From the NCBI RefSeq assembly GCF_000143415.4, contig NW_003314423.1, forward strand, positions 77,158 to 141,157: DNA of 64,000 nt. The letters are read 5' to 3'. The notes beneath the pieces are model-generated. The model saw nothing but the letters and a program-made list of their open reading frames with translations. It was not told the origin of the DNA and searched no databases. The translations under genes and the position numbers were made by a program. This document shows, in pieces, positions 32,226-44,326 of the stretch (position 1 is the stretch's first letter; each line of letters begins with the position of its first letter). The DNA is from Selaginella moellendorffii. Its lineage: Eukaryota; Streptophyta; Lycopodiopsida; Selaginellales; Selaginellaceae.

Positions 32226-32807
32226 TGGCATCGGAGCTCAAGGATTAAATCCTGGGCTGAATGGAGGAGGAAGACAATAAGCCCCCTGATCTGGAGTGGC
32301 TGTGAATTGCAAATATCAATATGGAGGTTTTCTTGTTTATTTTGTCTTGTGCAGGCAACCCTAAAATGGAGGCCGTTCTTGATCGAGACTGGCCTGGATT
32401 TGAATTGGAAGGGCACTGCTTGCGGCACTGCTTGCTACCGCTGGAGACGATCTGATGCCCCTGCTGCTACAAGGGAAGGCTTCCTGGAGACTTGCTGATG
32501 CTGCCAAGAGGCTTCTCTCGGGAATTGCTGTGCGCAAAGGCCTTGAGGCTGATGGGAGAGATCACATTTGAGTGGGGGACATGGAACAAGATGCTGGTTC
32601 CTGATGGGTCCTAATACAAGCTGGGCTGTGTGCAAGCTTGGGTACCTTGGAACTTGCTGCTACTCTTGTTCAACACCACAAGATGCTGATTTCATGAGCT
32701 CAGCTTTTCTCGGCTGAGTGGGGGGAGTGAGATAGGTTCACAATGGTTTAGCATTAATTTCTTTTTTCTGATCCAACCTTCGCATGATGATCTCGGCTGA
32801 GTGGGGG

Positions 32808-32958
32808 TGTGAGGATGTAGTACATCCAAGATCACTGTACGGCTGAGACACGTGGTGACACGTGGTGGATCTGGAGAGTCATGACTCTCACCTGTGTATG
32901 TATGGCAATGATAATATCTGAGTAATAGAGTTTTTCTCTTCTTCCTTAGTTTTCAACA
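32808..32958 (+). repeat. Right LTR of the TRIM element
   Basis: 151 bp, TG...CA ends, differing from the left LTR at about ten positions, so the insertion is not very recent. Confidence 0.9.
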
Positions 32959-33038
32959 CTACAATCTCTTCACCCAGAATGTGAGCATCCAAAACATGAC
33001 TGCGATGGTTGTGCCCATGGTCGCTGAGACCATCTACA

Positions 33039-33641
<603 letters not shown>

Positions 33642-33904
33642 CGCGACGAACTGCTTCGATTTGGACGAGACAGAGACGGAGACAAAGCTTCCCTTGTAGA
33701 AACCAACGAGTGGGACCGTGGAGTGTGCGGGCTCCACAGTTCGTTACAACTTAAGACCACACGTTTGGACGAGAATGCTGCTCTTGCAGGATCCGAGAAT
33801 TATATACTTCAGTTACCAGGTAGTCATTTTTAAATTTTATGTTTTCTCACCTCACATTTAGAATTCTTCTCCCAGATAATACTCAAAGCCACGATCTTGG
33901 AAAC

Positions 33905-34410
33905 AGCACGTGTTTCCATGGTTCCAGAGTGAGGATCTAGAAAAACAACTATATCACGAGGCAATAAAGTCCCCAAAGCTACCAAATGAAGCAGCAAACC
34001 AACAAGCCGAGGGAGATGGAGAAGTGGCCAAAGAGGACTGCAGGAGCAGCCTCCGCGTTGCTCACAGAGCTCCGTGGCTGCAGGCTCTCGTCCTTGGCGC
34101 CAACAATGGCCTGGTCTCGATAGCATCGCTCCTCCTGGGCGTGAGTGCCAGGAACAGTAACGAGCGCAGCATCATCCTCTTGGGCATCGCAGGCCTCATC
34201 ACCGGCACGTGCAGCATGGCAGTGGGAGAGTTCGTGTCGGTGTCCTCACAGTGCGACACCAAGGTGGCCGAGATAGAGAGGGAGCGGCAGCAGCACGCTC
34301 CCGGCAGGAGATGGAGGAGCTGGCCCAGATATACGTGACGTGCGGACTGACGCCTGAGAGAGGTGGCAGCACAGCTCTCCGGCAAAGGCCAGGACGTGGT
34401 TAAAGTTGGT
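33905..34410 (+). pseudogene. VIT/CCC1-type vacuolar iron transporter pseudogene, copy A
   Basis: An open stretch of about 130 residues carries the start of a VIT-family transporter: WLQALVLGANNGLVSIASLL, then the second span IILLGIAGLITGTCSMAVGEFVSV and QCDTKVAEIERER. A frame shift at about 34300 diverts it; the next frame still reads EMEELAQIYVTCGLTPE. The remaining membrane spans are absent. VIT-family proteins move iron or manganese into the vacuole; this copy cannot. Confidence 0.82.
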
Positions 34411-35381
34411 GCTGGTTGGCGGAATGCTGCCCTTAGTCTTCAACAAGCTCTTTAACTTTAAGAGCTTTTAAAAATGAATAGGAGTTTAAATAAATGTGGA
34501 ATATTTATATTCTAAGATTCTATTATTGTACAAAAAATATAATGATGTCCTACTTAAAACAAATATAAACCCTGGGAAGTTATCCATTAACTTTCTTCTA
34601 AACTTTAGATTTTAGAAAAAAATCTGAAGCACTCATTCATAAGAATAAACAATCAAGAAATTAAAAGTAAAATATTTCTCAAACACATTTTGCCTCCAAA
34701 GTAGTGTAGGTGTATTGGATTGAGGGTTAAAAGATGTTATGGGTTTTCAAAATGAAATATGATAGAATACCTTTGTGTATATTATACATAATATTCACCA
34801 TCTCCGTCTCATTAGCAATGGTAAAGGGATAATGAAAGAAATGATTTTGCTTGAGGTATAGACTAATGAGAGACTCACTAAAATATATATATAAAAAAAA
34901 GAGTGTTTATATCTGCTTGTTATATTGTGAGTGTATAAAAAATATGAAAATGAAATATAGAGATGTATATATTAATTAGTTCAAAACCCTTAGTTTATAT
35001 ATAGGACCGAGTGGTCTGGATTGAAACTAATTCGATACCTATAAAAATCCCACTATACTAATATTAGTATATAATATTGTAGTTGTACACTTGGACCTCA
35101 CATCATCCTCTTCTTTTGAAAGGATGGAAAATAGTCAAAGTTCTATGATTAATGGGTTAGGATCTGGAGGAACATCAAAAGGAGGCATTAGTGGATCTAT
35201 AGGTGGTGTTAGTTAATCCCTTTTTATGAAGTGTTTTAACTATTACAAATTAATCTATTAAATGTTATATTGAACTTCATAAACTTATGGTCCAACTTAC
35301 TCCAACACTTAATATGGTCTTTTCTATTGAGTAAAGGGCCCCTTAGACAAACCATATACTATAAGATTATGAAAATTGTAA
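34411..35381. other. AT-rich flank shared with the second block
   Basis: No gene. Bases about 34614-34790 match 59590-59750 and mark the right side of the duplicated block. Bases about 35040-35090 share a sequence (CCCACTATACTAATATTAG) with 51485-51510, probably the end of an old retroelement repeat. Confidence 0.6.
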
Positions 35382-35890
35382 TGCACATAACTTTTACCTT
35401 TTACCTTATAGTATTTTACCATAGGATAACCATGAAGTAGAACGGTAAGGGTAGCAAAGCAGAACTTGAGTTCAAGGTCTTGGGCCACTGAACAAAGAGA
35501 CAGAGCCTAACTCCCGAGCATATAGCCAAAGAGTGACAGAATTGAGCATGGAATAAGTCATGAGCATTCAGTTTAAGGAGTAAAGGAGCAGGAGCATGGA
35601 GCAATGTTGGAATAATCTTAGAACTTCCAACTCCAATGCCAGGACTAATATGCAAAACAAAGTTAAATAGAGTTTAACATTATTTTAGCATACTAGTGGT
35701 TTAATGCAAGGATATAAGTATTTCACCAGTTAGCATGGTATGGAATTTGGACTTGGACTTAAATTGGATGCAAAACAAGGATAGGCATGCACGCATAAAC
35801 TAAACTATACTCAGATTGGTCAGGTATACCCAATTTACCCACTATCCTTGGAACCCTTTACATTATTAATGCCAATACCTCCATTCAGGA
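35382..35890 (-). repeat. Ancient decayed LTR of the 7.3-kb element family
   Basis: Follows the LTR at 36635-37789 for about 500 bp (palindrome ACCATAGGATAACC, then CTTGGGCCACTGAAC and ATGCCAGGAC, through to ACCCACTATCC). It is full of C-to-T and G-to-A changes and has small deletions. The CACGTG array of the younger LTRs is absent. No second LTR was found for it. Confidence 0.75.
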
Positions 35891-36634
35891 AATGGAAGAT
35901 GTTAATTTAAAAAACGTTAACACCGATATGTGTGGCCAACCTCATCATATGCCCAATAGCTGACATCATGGCCATGACCATGTCTTTGTTTTTTTCCTTA
36001 AACACGAGCAACAATAACATTAACCTTTATCAGAATAGGATCATCTTCTATAGAAAGTGGAGTTAAAGGATGTGTAACGAGAAATGGAAGAAGTGATATC
36101 TTATAACATTATGTTCGTTGAAAAGTATTATCAAGGATGGTTGGAGCAAATGCATATGCAAGTCAAACAAAATCTTAAGGTGGGCATAACATTCCCAACT
36201 TGATCCACTTCCACATAAAGCAAAAAGTTCTAAAAACAAATGCCAAATTGCATTATTGACTCAAATGGCCTTTAACAAAGATAATGCAATTATTAAAAGG
36301 CATTATCACAATTATCAATATATTTAAATACACGTTTGAAGACATCTAGGAGAATACTCTAATCCACATAAGTGGTTGTGCTTAAACCATTGTACCACTA
36401 TAATGCTGTTCCTTAAAGACATGTGGAAACTCATATAAATGCTAAGCATCATCCCAAGAATGATAGGTAACAATCACTGTAAAGTGATTAAACTAATGGT
36501 ATGCATTATTTTAGGATTCCCATAAAAAAACTCTGACTAAACATGAGAATTGGTAATAAGAGCAAGAGGAGTTATAACAGATTCTATAAATGTTACTATC
36601 AACCTCTTTTAACTCTGGAATAGTAGTTGATGTA
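35891..36634. other. AT-rich intergenic stretch
   Basis: No gene recognised. Probably interior remains of the old element at 35382 or other decayed repeats. Confidence 0.45.
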
Positions 36635-37789
36635 TGTAGCGCACGTGGTTTTGACCCTTTATCCTATGGTGATTTACCATAGGATAACACCACGAAGCGG
36701 AACCTAAACCCTCTTTGTGCCACGTGACGGATGCCACGTGTCACATGCCACGTGTCCATGCCACGTGTCCATAGGAACCCAAGGTTCAGGGCCTTGGGCC
36801 ACTGAACGATAGAACGGTGCCAAACTCCCAAGCATGGAGCCAAGGAGTGTCGAAACCGAACCACGGAGCAACTCCCGAGCATAAAGCCCAAGGAGCGAAG
36901 GGACAGGAGCCCGGAGCGACTTGGAACAGTCCTGGAGCAACCAGCATCCCAATGCCAGGACCAGCCCGCAAAACGGAGCCAAATGGAGTTTGGCGCTATT
37001 TTGGCATACCGGTGGCCTAACGTGAGGATATGGGTTCTCCCCCAACTAGCATGGAATGGAACTTGGGCTTAGACCCAACCCGGACGCAGAACAAGGACAG
37101 GCCCCCAAGCGGGAGCTAAATTTTGCCTCAGGTTGGTTGGCCATGCCCAACCTACCCCCTATCCCTTTTATACATTTGGAACCCCCCATAGCCCCCCCCC
37201 CCCCCCCCCTTGAGGAACACACGCTTTGGGCTTTCACCCCAAGCCTCCCTTAGTATCAGGAGTTAGTCTTTGGGACAAGCTCGAAACTTATTAAATATGG
37301 AATGTCCCTAGATTGCGAATTTGGACACGGGACGAACACCATTGTGTTCAGGACGATCTCTACATTCCGTAGATATGCCAAATGAGCAAATCTGGACACT
37401 TTCCACAAATAGCATTTGGGACCGAAATGAGACTAACACAAAGGGCATGATAGCGAGGGTGTTTGGCAGACACGGTAAGCTATCATGTAGCGATATTGAG
37501 GGACCAATCTCAATACGCGAGGGTTCTTGTCAAGCCAGTGCAAGACAGAGCAAAAGAGAACTAACAAGCCGGGCCAAGTATGCTCAGCTAAATAGACACT
37601 TAGGAATTCCTTCCTTATGCTCATCCGGCCAAGTACAGATGCAAAGTCCAGTTTACTAACACTTGAACAAGAGGGGCTAATAAAGGGAACCAGCAATACC
37701 GACCTCCTGCCATCGTGGCAGTAAGGTAAGAGTGTCCGTAAGGACTAGTCGACAGGTAACTTTCGATACCCGAAGTCACATGCGCGACA
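36635..37789 (-). repeat. Left LTR of the outer element
   Basis: 1155 bp, ends TGTAGCGC...GCGCGACA. Contains five CACGTG boxes, the ACCATAGGATA palindrome and a pure C tract of about 20 bases at 37192-37210. Several short open frames inside are noise. Confidence 0.9.
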
Positions 37790-38190
37790 CTCTCCCCCCC
37801 TTGGGAAGATCGACGTCCTCGTCGATGCATACTCGAGTCTAGAATACCGCCAAGGAAACAACTCCAGAAAAAGTTCACGGTACTCACACTATGTGAGAAA
37901 TGCACCAACTTAAATGAGTTAGGGGGCAACCTCTTTGTCTAACGCGGATGCGCTACCAGCTCACACATTCCGGCCGTCGCCGACAAGGAAATGACCAACG
38001 GAGTCAGCCACCCTTGCTGCTCTGGGAGTCACCCAGTGTACAAAAGTGTGATACACCCCTGCCCGCAGGGACATAGAGAGAGAAGCCGGAGGCCCCTAAC
38101 CCTCCTGAGCAAAGAAACCAAACCCGTCGGTAAGGTTTAGATAGACTACTGTAAACAGGCAGTTAGAGTTGTTTACACGGTCACGCCCTT

Positions 38191-39334
38191 TGTCGCGAAT
38201 GTGACTTCAGGTATCGAAAGTTACCTGTCGGCTAGTCCTTACGGACACTCTTACCTTACTGCCACGATGGCAGGAGGTCGGTATTGCTGGTTCCTTTTAT
38301 CAGCCCCTCTTGTTCAAGTGTTAGTTTACTGGGCTTAGCACCTGTACTTAGCCAGATGGACATAAGGTAGGAACTCCTATGTGTTTCTAGCTGAGCATAC
38401 TCGGCCTGGCTCTTAGTTCTCTTTTGCTCTGTCTTGCACTGGCTTGACAAGAACCCTCGCGTATTGAGATTGGTCCCTCAATATCGCCGGATGATAGCTT
38501 ATCGTGTCTGCCAAACACCCTCGCTATCATGCCCTTTGTGTTAGTCTCATTTTGGTCCCAAATGCTATTTATGGAAAGTGTCCAGATTTGCTCATTTGGC
38601 ATATCTACGGAATGTAGAGATCGTCCTGAACACAATGGTGTTCGTCCCGTGTCCAAATTCGCAATCTAGGGACATTCCATATTTAGTAAGTTTCGAGCTT
38701 GTCCTATAGACTAACTCCTAATACTAAGGGAGGCTTGGGGTGAAAGCCCAAAGCGTGTGTTCCTCAAGGGGGGGGGGCTGTGGGGGGTTCCAAATGTATA
38801 GTAGGGATAGTGGGTAGGTCGGGCATGGCCGACCAACCTGAGGCATAGTCTAGCTCCCGCTTGCGTGCCTGTCCTTGTTCTGCGTCTGGCTTGGGTCTAA
38901 GCCCAAGTTCCATTCCATGCTAGTTGGTGGAGTACCCATGTCCTCGCGTTAGGCCACCGGTATGCCGAAATAGCGCCAGACTCCGTTTGGCTCCGTTTTG
39001 TGTGCTGGTCCTGGCATTGGGATGCTGGTTACTCTAGGACTGTTCCAAGTCGCTCCGGGCCCCTGTCCCTTTGCTCCTTGGGCTTTACGCTTGGGAGTTG
39101 CTCCGTGGTTCGGTTCCGTCACTCCTTGGCTTCGTGCTTGGGAGTTTGGCACCGTTCCTTTGTTCAGTGGCCCAAGGCCCTGAACCTCGGGTTCCTGTGG
39201 ACACGTGGCATGGACACGTGGCATGTGACACGTGGCATCTGTCACGTGGCACAAAGAGGGTTTAGGTTCCGCTTCGTGGTGTTATCCTATGGTAAAACAC
39301 CATAGGATAAAGAGTCAAAACCACGTGCGCTACA
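38191..39334 (+). repeat. 5' LTR of the inner element
   Basis: 1144 bp, TGTCGCGA...GCGCTACA. Carries a CACGTG array at its 3' end and a G-run near 38768. Confidence 0.93.
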
Positions 39335-39336
39335 TT

Positions 39337-39347
39337 TGGTATCAGAG
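39337..39347 (+). other. Primer-binding site
   Basis: TGGTATCAGAG, complementary to the 3' end of initiator tRNA-Met, 2 bp after the 5' LTR. Confidence 0.85.
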
Positions 39348-42300
39348 GATGAGTCTCAGCGAGTACTATTCAATGAGATTGGGCAACTAGTCTCGTTGCA
39401 TACGCAGAGATGAAAACGATGATCCGAGTGGGTACACGTTATGGTGCAAAGACTTCGCATTGGTTCCTTGGGATAGGTTTTGGGTTACCTTGTTGTACCT
39501 TATGATGTGAGCTTGCGCTTGGGCTCATAGGATGGTTTGGAGATGTTCCATTTGCACGAGTTTGAGCTTGGGCTCATGAGTGAGGCGCATTAGCAACTTG
39601 AGGTTACACTTTGAGTTGGCAGGATTAATGTAAGCCTATCGATGGTTCCAGTGGTTCTGTAAGTTGTTCCATGTACCATGGGTGAAAGCAAACCTCCCTG
39701 GGTTTGCTATGAGTGGCAAATAGGCTGGTCCGTAGCTGTTTAGCACGGCACTAGTGGATCCTTCCTAGGTATGGTTATAAGTGGATCAATCAAGACTGTA
39801 GGGATTAGTCTATTGGTTCAAGTAATCATTGCCGTGCTCTCTCATAAGCTTTTCTTGGACTGGACTAAAAGCAGTGCGAAAGCAAGCTTGAGGTTTGGTC
39901 AAAAGATGAGACCGAAAAGAGAGTCATCGGGGACGGAGGATCAAATACGTAAATCATTTTCTCTTCTTGGAGAGATGATTTGCAACGAGGTGTTAACTCA
40001 TTGCTTGTGTTCACATTATGCAATCAAGAGTCCCTACCTTGATGCATGTTGGAAATGATGGTCTTACAAGTGGTGAGTTATGGGATGGATAGTGGTGAAA
40101 CACTAAACCATTTTGTCTAGGCTCGCTATTGGAAGACTTGGGTTGCAGTGCTCAATTCTTTTCCGGGGAACCTTGCTATTGTTCCTTGAGTAGCTTGGTG
40201 TTGGATTAGTTTTGAGATTGGTCGGATAGAGAGTGGCATGAGCTTGTCCGTGTTGTAAACAAAAGTTAGTGGTGTTGGGTGTCGTAAACCTCTATTGGTG
40301 GAGTGTGGCATTTATGTTGCATTTTGTCGAATCGAGTTGGCATTTGATATTCACATGAACGTTTGAAGTAATGACATAAGCCTTGCTCATTGCGTTACTC
40401 AATTGATGATCAAGTCATTGTGATTTATATCATATCCATGTGATAATGAGCAACGTGTTTACGAAGTTGCTTGATTAAATGATGATCAACCCCAAAGTGG
40501 TTGATGGAGAAGCTAGTCTACTTGCACGAAGTAGCATTGTAGAAACTTTGACTGGATTCTCAATGGCGGTCCATTATGCTAAGCTTAAGTTGGTACCTTG
40601 TTTCCTTGAGGGTTTGCCCATAAGGTGTTGGGAATGGGTTGTAGCATTCATTTGTTATAGCTCATCTGTTGATCCGTTAGCACTTGGAGTAGATTATTGG
40701 ATGGAGAAGATGTGAGGTTGACGCATTGACATCGCTAGCACTTGTGTTAGTGGAAGTGGCATTGTTGATTCGAGTGATGAGGAATTTTCCTTAGAGCTTG
40801 ATTTTCCATGTCATTTTTCTTGTTAGTGTTTTGGCTTCACATTGGATCTTGAAGGTGGTTGAAGAAGAGTGTTAGTGCAATGTGGATATCTGAAGATGTG
40901 GTCTTCGTGATCAAGCCTTGGATGTTCATTTTGCACTTTGCGGATGTCGGTGTTGGATGTCGGTTATATGGGCAAAGATGTTCGATGCTTAAGCATGTTG
41001 TTCGATCATGAGAATTTGTGTTGAGGTGAGCCTATGTGAAGTTGTTGGTAGGAGGAAGTTGGTTGAGTCTTGAAAGTTTGCAATCCTGGACTGAGAGTCA
41101 TTCTTTCTCTAGGATGGGAAATTTTCCACAAATTTTCTTAGACTTTTCCAATGGCTGGTCTATTGATCATTTTGTCCGAAAACCATTCCGTTTTCGAAAG
41201 CCAGTACAAACTAGTGAAAGGGGGTTGGAGTTGACTTCGGTTGGCTTAGATCTTAGTAAGTAGTTTGTATGATGCGACCCGAAAGGGATGCTAACTTTTG
41301 AAGCTAAAGCAATTGAGTTGGATAGAGTCTGGAGTTGGTGTAGAAGAGTGGCCGTTGCACTTTTCTAAGAAAGGTGACCCTTGTGCCTTTCTTTTGTAGC
41401 GTTATGCTTGGTAGCAGGTTGCACTTTGCATTTCGTTAGACTCTATGAGAGTAGTGAGCTCTCACTGATCTTGATTTGGTCTTGGTGGCTTTGCGCTTTG
41501 GCTGAGGATGGTGATGTCCAACTTAGTTGTTTGCAAGTTGAAATGTTGGCACCCGTACTGTAGCTTTGTCTATGAGGAGGTTGTGTACCGAAATGATCCA
41601 TCTCATGGTCTTCACTTTAGTTTCGACTGAGTGTTGATCATGCATAGCTAGCCTCTTCAAGGCATACTCAGAGCTAGTGGCTAAATGCATTAGTGAGCTT
41701 ATCGCAGTTGAGTTGGATTCGAGTGGTCATTTAGTTTGTGCTTGTCCATGAACATTTATCTCAACCTGGGGTATCACGTTCATGTTGGACAAGTATATGA
41801 CTCAATGGCATGAGTTTAGTGTTTGAGTCTTGTGAAGGCAAGTTGAGGGGTGATTGTTAGTTGCTTTGTGACTAGTGATTACTTGTAAACTTTGTCGAAA
41901 GACTATGACACTTGCTTCACTCGATGATGATTTAGTAGTGATGGGCTTGCTTTGCCGGATGGTGTTGCGGAGGATCGTGTCATTAAACTTACATGGGTTT
42001 TCCATGTTAGCATGTCGACTCTACCTCTGTTAATATCATTTGGTTGCGTTTAGTTCGTGGTGTTGGATTTCATGGAGTCTTGGATGTGGTGATTCACTCC
42101 TTGAGGAAGTGTTATCTGTGACTGAGTATTGTTGAGAGATTGGTCTCGGATACTGAGTAAAGTATCTTCGACCTTGGTTAGCTTGGTTGTTAGAGAGCTT
42201 TGAGTGGTGATACACTTGTGCTTTCTTTTAGCTTTGTTCTAGTGTTGATGGCATTGAAGCGATGCCTTTTCATTGACATTGTTGAAGTTGATATTCAAGT

Positions 42301-44313
42301 GAAATGAGATATCTCTCCATAGGATTGATATTGAGTGTCATTAGTCTCAATGAAGATAGTGTTGATGATTTGGCTATGGCTTTGTGTTATTGGCATTCGT
42401 ACATTTGCTAGTTAGCAACTATGTTAGCATTCAAACAAGCTGAGTGGCAAGTTTGAGTTAGTTGTGTTCTAGACGAGATTATTTAGTAGGGGTTGAGCTT
42501 TGGCTTTTCCTTGAAAAGTGATTTAGTTGTGGATAACACTAACTTTACGAGATGAAGAGTTAGTGATTGATATTGGAATATTTGAATCCTTATTGGATTT
42601 GAGTTGGAATATATCGATCATTGATGATTCTTCTTGTGCTTGTTATGATGTGAGTTACGTCTTGCTATAGATGGATTCATGGAGGATCGTTTGATGATCA
42701 CTTGTTGAGCATAGCTTTATTATGCTTAGCTTTTGGATTGATGCAGACATGCTCTTCATTAGCTTTGCATTATGAAGTTTAGCTTATAGATGTGTTGAGG
42801 AGGATATTGTGTGTTGTACCATGATTTTTTCTTTAGCATTGACGTTAGTCCATGCAAGACTCGTGATCATTATTAGGCAAGACTTGGCTATAGACTTCTT
42901 CGAACTTTTGGTTCTTTGAGTTTTATGCTCATTGTTCCATTTGTTAGAAGTTATTGGGGAATGCATTTTGGCTTGTTAGCTTCGATGAAGTTAGTATTTG
43001 CATCTGGCAATCATTGGTGATGATTAATTATCATCTAAGATAGTTGATTATCCTTGTCAAGGGTTTTGCTTGGTTGTTGTTGATATAGAATGATTCGCTG
43101 CTCCTTGAGATAGTGGATTCTTTCTTAGACGATGATTATGCATCTCTTTATTGATAGGATGATTGATGATCTTTTATGGTGGTTAGTTGTTCTCTTTGAT
43201 GGCTTGTGGCTTTTCGCAATATCACATGTTCTTTGTGGTTTGCTCTGGATTGGTCTCTTGGGTTTGAGACATCAGTAGGATGTTGCTGACACTTACTTAA
43301 GCAACTTGAGTTCCTTAGTATTGTTGGCTAGGATCTATTTGGATTGGCTCGTATGATAGTTGACATGACCGAGTGTTTGTTGGCCATACAACATTCATTC
43401 TATTTTGTTGATTATTGCTCGAGTTTGTTCTGATAGATTGGAATGTTATTTCCTCCGGGTGATACATTCGCGAGCATTTTGCTTGCTTGTCGATGATACT
43501 TGGTGTTCTCTGAGTTATCTCTCGTAAGTTGTTAGCTTACTGTCTACTATCTTTGGTAGTTAAGTTTCATCATTGAGTTTCCTTGATGATATACTTGCTA
43601 TTGAATTTTGTTGGATGGTCATTCCTATGTTTTCCAATGATAGTGGTCTTGGTGGTTCCTATACTATAATACTAGTTTATCGGATGATAACTTACTTGGA
43701 ATACTTTTGTGTTCTAATTTAAGATATCTTCACTGATAATTAAGACTCTAAGATATCATTGTCTATGACTTTGATATTGTCCATCTATTGATCTTTGAGT
43801 TTGGGCCAGTAATAGGCAGACTGGCTTCGGCACTTCGTGTGCATGTTGAAATCTCTAGTCATGGGGTAGCTACTGTCGACTGGTCACATAACCCGCCTCT
43901 CTGTCGATGTTCCTTATTCCGTTAAAAGGGCGTGACCGTGTAAACAACTCTAACTGCCTGTTTACAGTAGTCTATCTAAACCTTACCGACGGGTTTGGTT
44001 TCTTTGCTTAGGAGGGTTGGGGCCTCTGGCTTCTCTCTCTATGTTCCTGCGGGCAGGGGCATATCACACTTTTGTAAGCTGGGTGACTCCCAGAGCAGCA
44101 AGGGTGGCTGACTCCGTTGGTCATTTCCTTGTCGGCGACGGCCGGAAGGTGTCTGAGCTGGTAGCGCATCCGCGTTAGACAAAGAGGTTACCCCTAACTC
44201 ATTTAAGTTGGTGCATTTCTCACATAGTGTGAGTACCGTGAACTTTTTCTGGAGTTGTTTCCTTGGCGGTATTCTAGACTCGAGTATGCATCGACGAGGA
44301 CGTCGATCTTCCC

Positions 44314-44326
44314 AAGGGGGGGAGAG
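44314..44326 (+). other. Polypurine tract
   Basis: AAGGGGGGGAGAG directly before the 3' LTR, the usual plus-strand primer of reverse transcription. Confidence 0.85.

Larger units (their letters stand above)
32074..32958 (+). mobile_element. TRIM-like miniature LTR retrotransposon with 5-bp target duplication
   Basis: 885 bp: direct terminal repeats of 152 and 151 bp that begin TGTGAGG and end TTTTCAACA, a primer-binding-like sequence TGGCATCGGAGC right after the left repeat (compare TGGTATCAGAGC for initiator tRNA-Met), a G-rich purine tract GGCTGAGTGGGGG just before the right repeat, and the duplication CTACA on both sides (32069-32073 and 32959-32963). The 582-bp interior has no coding capacity. 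The empty site is seen in the lipase copy at 55302. These are the hallmarks of TRIM elements, which need proteins from other LTR elements to move. Confidence 0.92.
31559..33038 (+). pseudogene. GDSL lipase pseudogene, copy A, split by a TRIM element
   Basis: Compared with the copy at 55302, this one has lost 8 bp after the signal peptide (near 31605), carries a TAG inside the GDS block (near 31679), and is interrupted after DFAY by an 885-bp element (32074-32958). The text resumes with NLFTQNVSIQNMTAMVVPMVAETIY and then runs directly into an ECD exon at 33039, so the 3' half of the lipase is deleted. Not functional. Confidence 0.85.

Noticed and set aside
37056-37253. Many 60-110-codon frames inside the LTRs, repeated in each copy
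   Set aside because: They repeat because the LTR repeats; no start context and frames are not conserved between diverged LTRs.
39771-40715. Possible integrase or gag remnants in the inner element (text like LTGFSMAVHYAK)
   Set aside because: Too short and without the zinc finger, DDE or RT motifs; the match to integrase text is weak.
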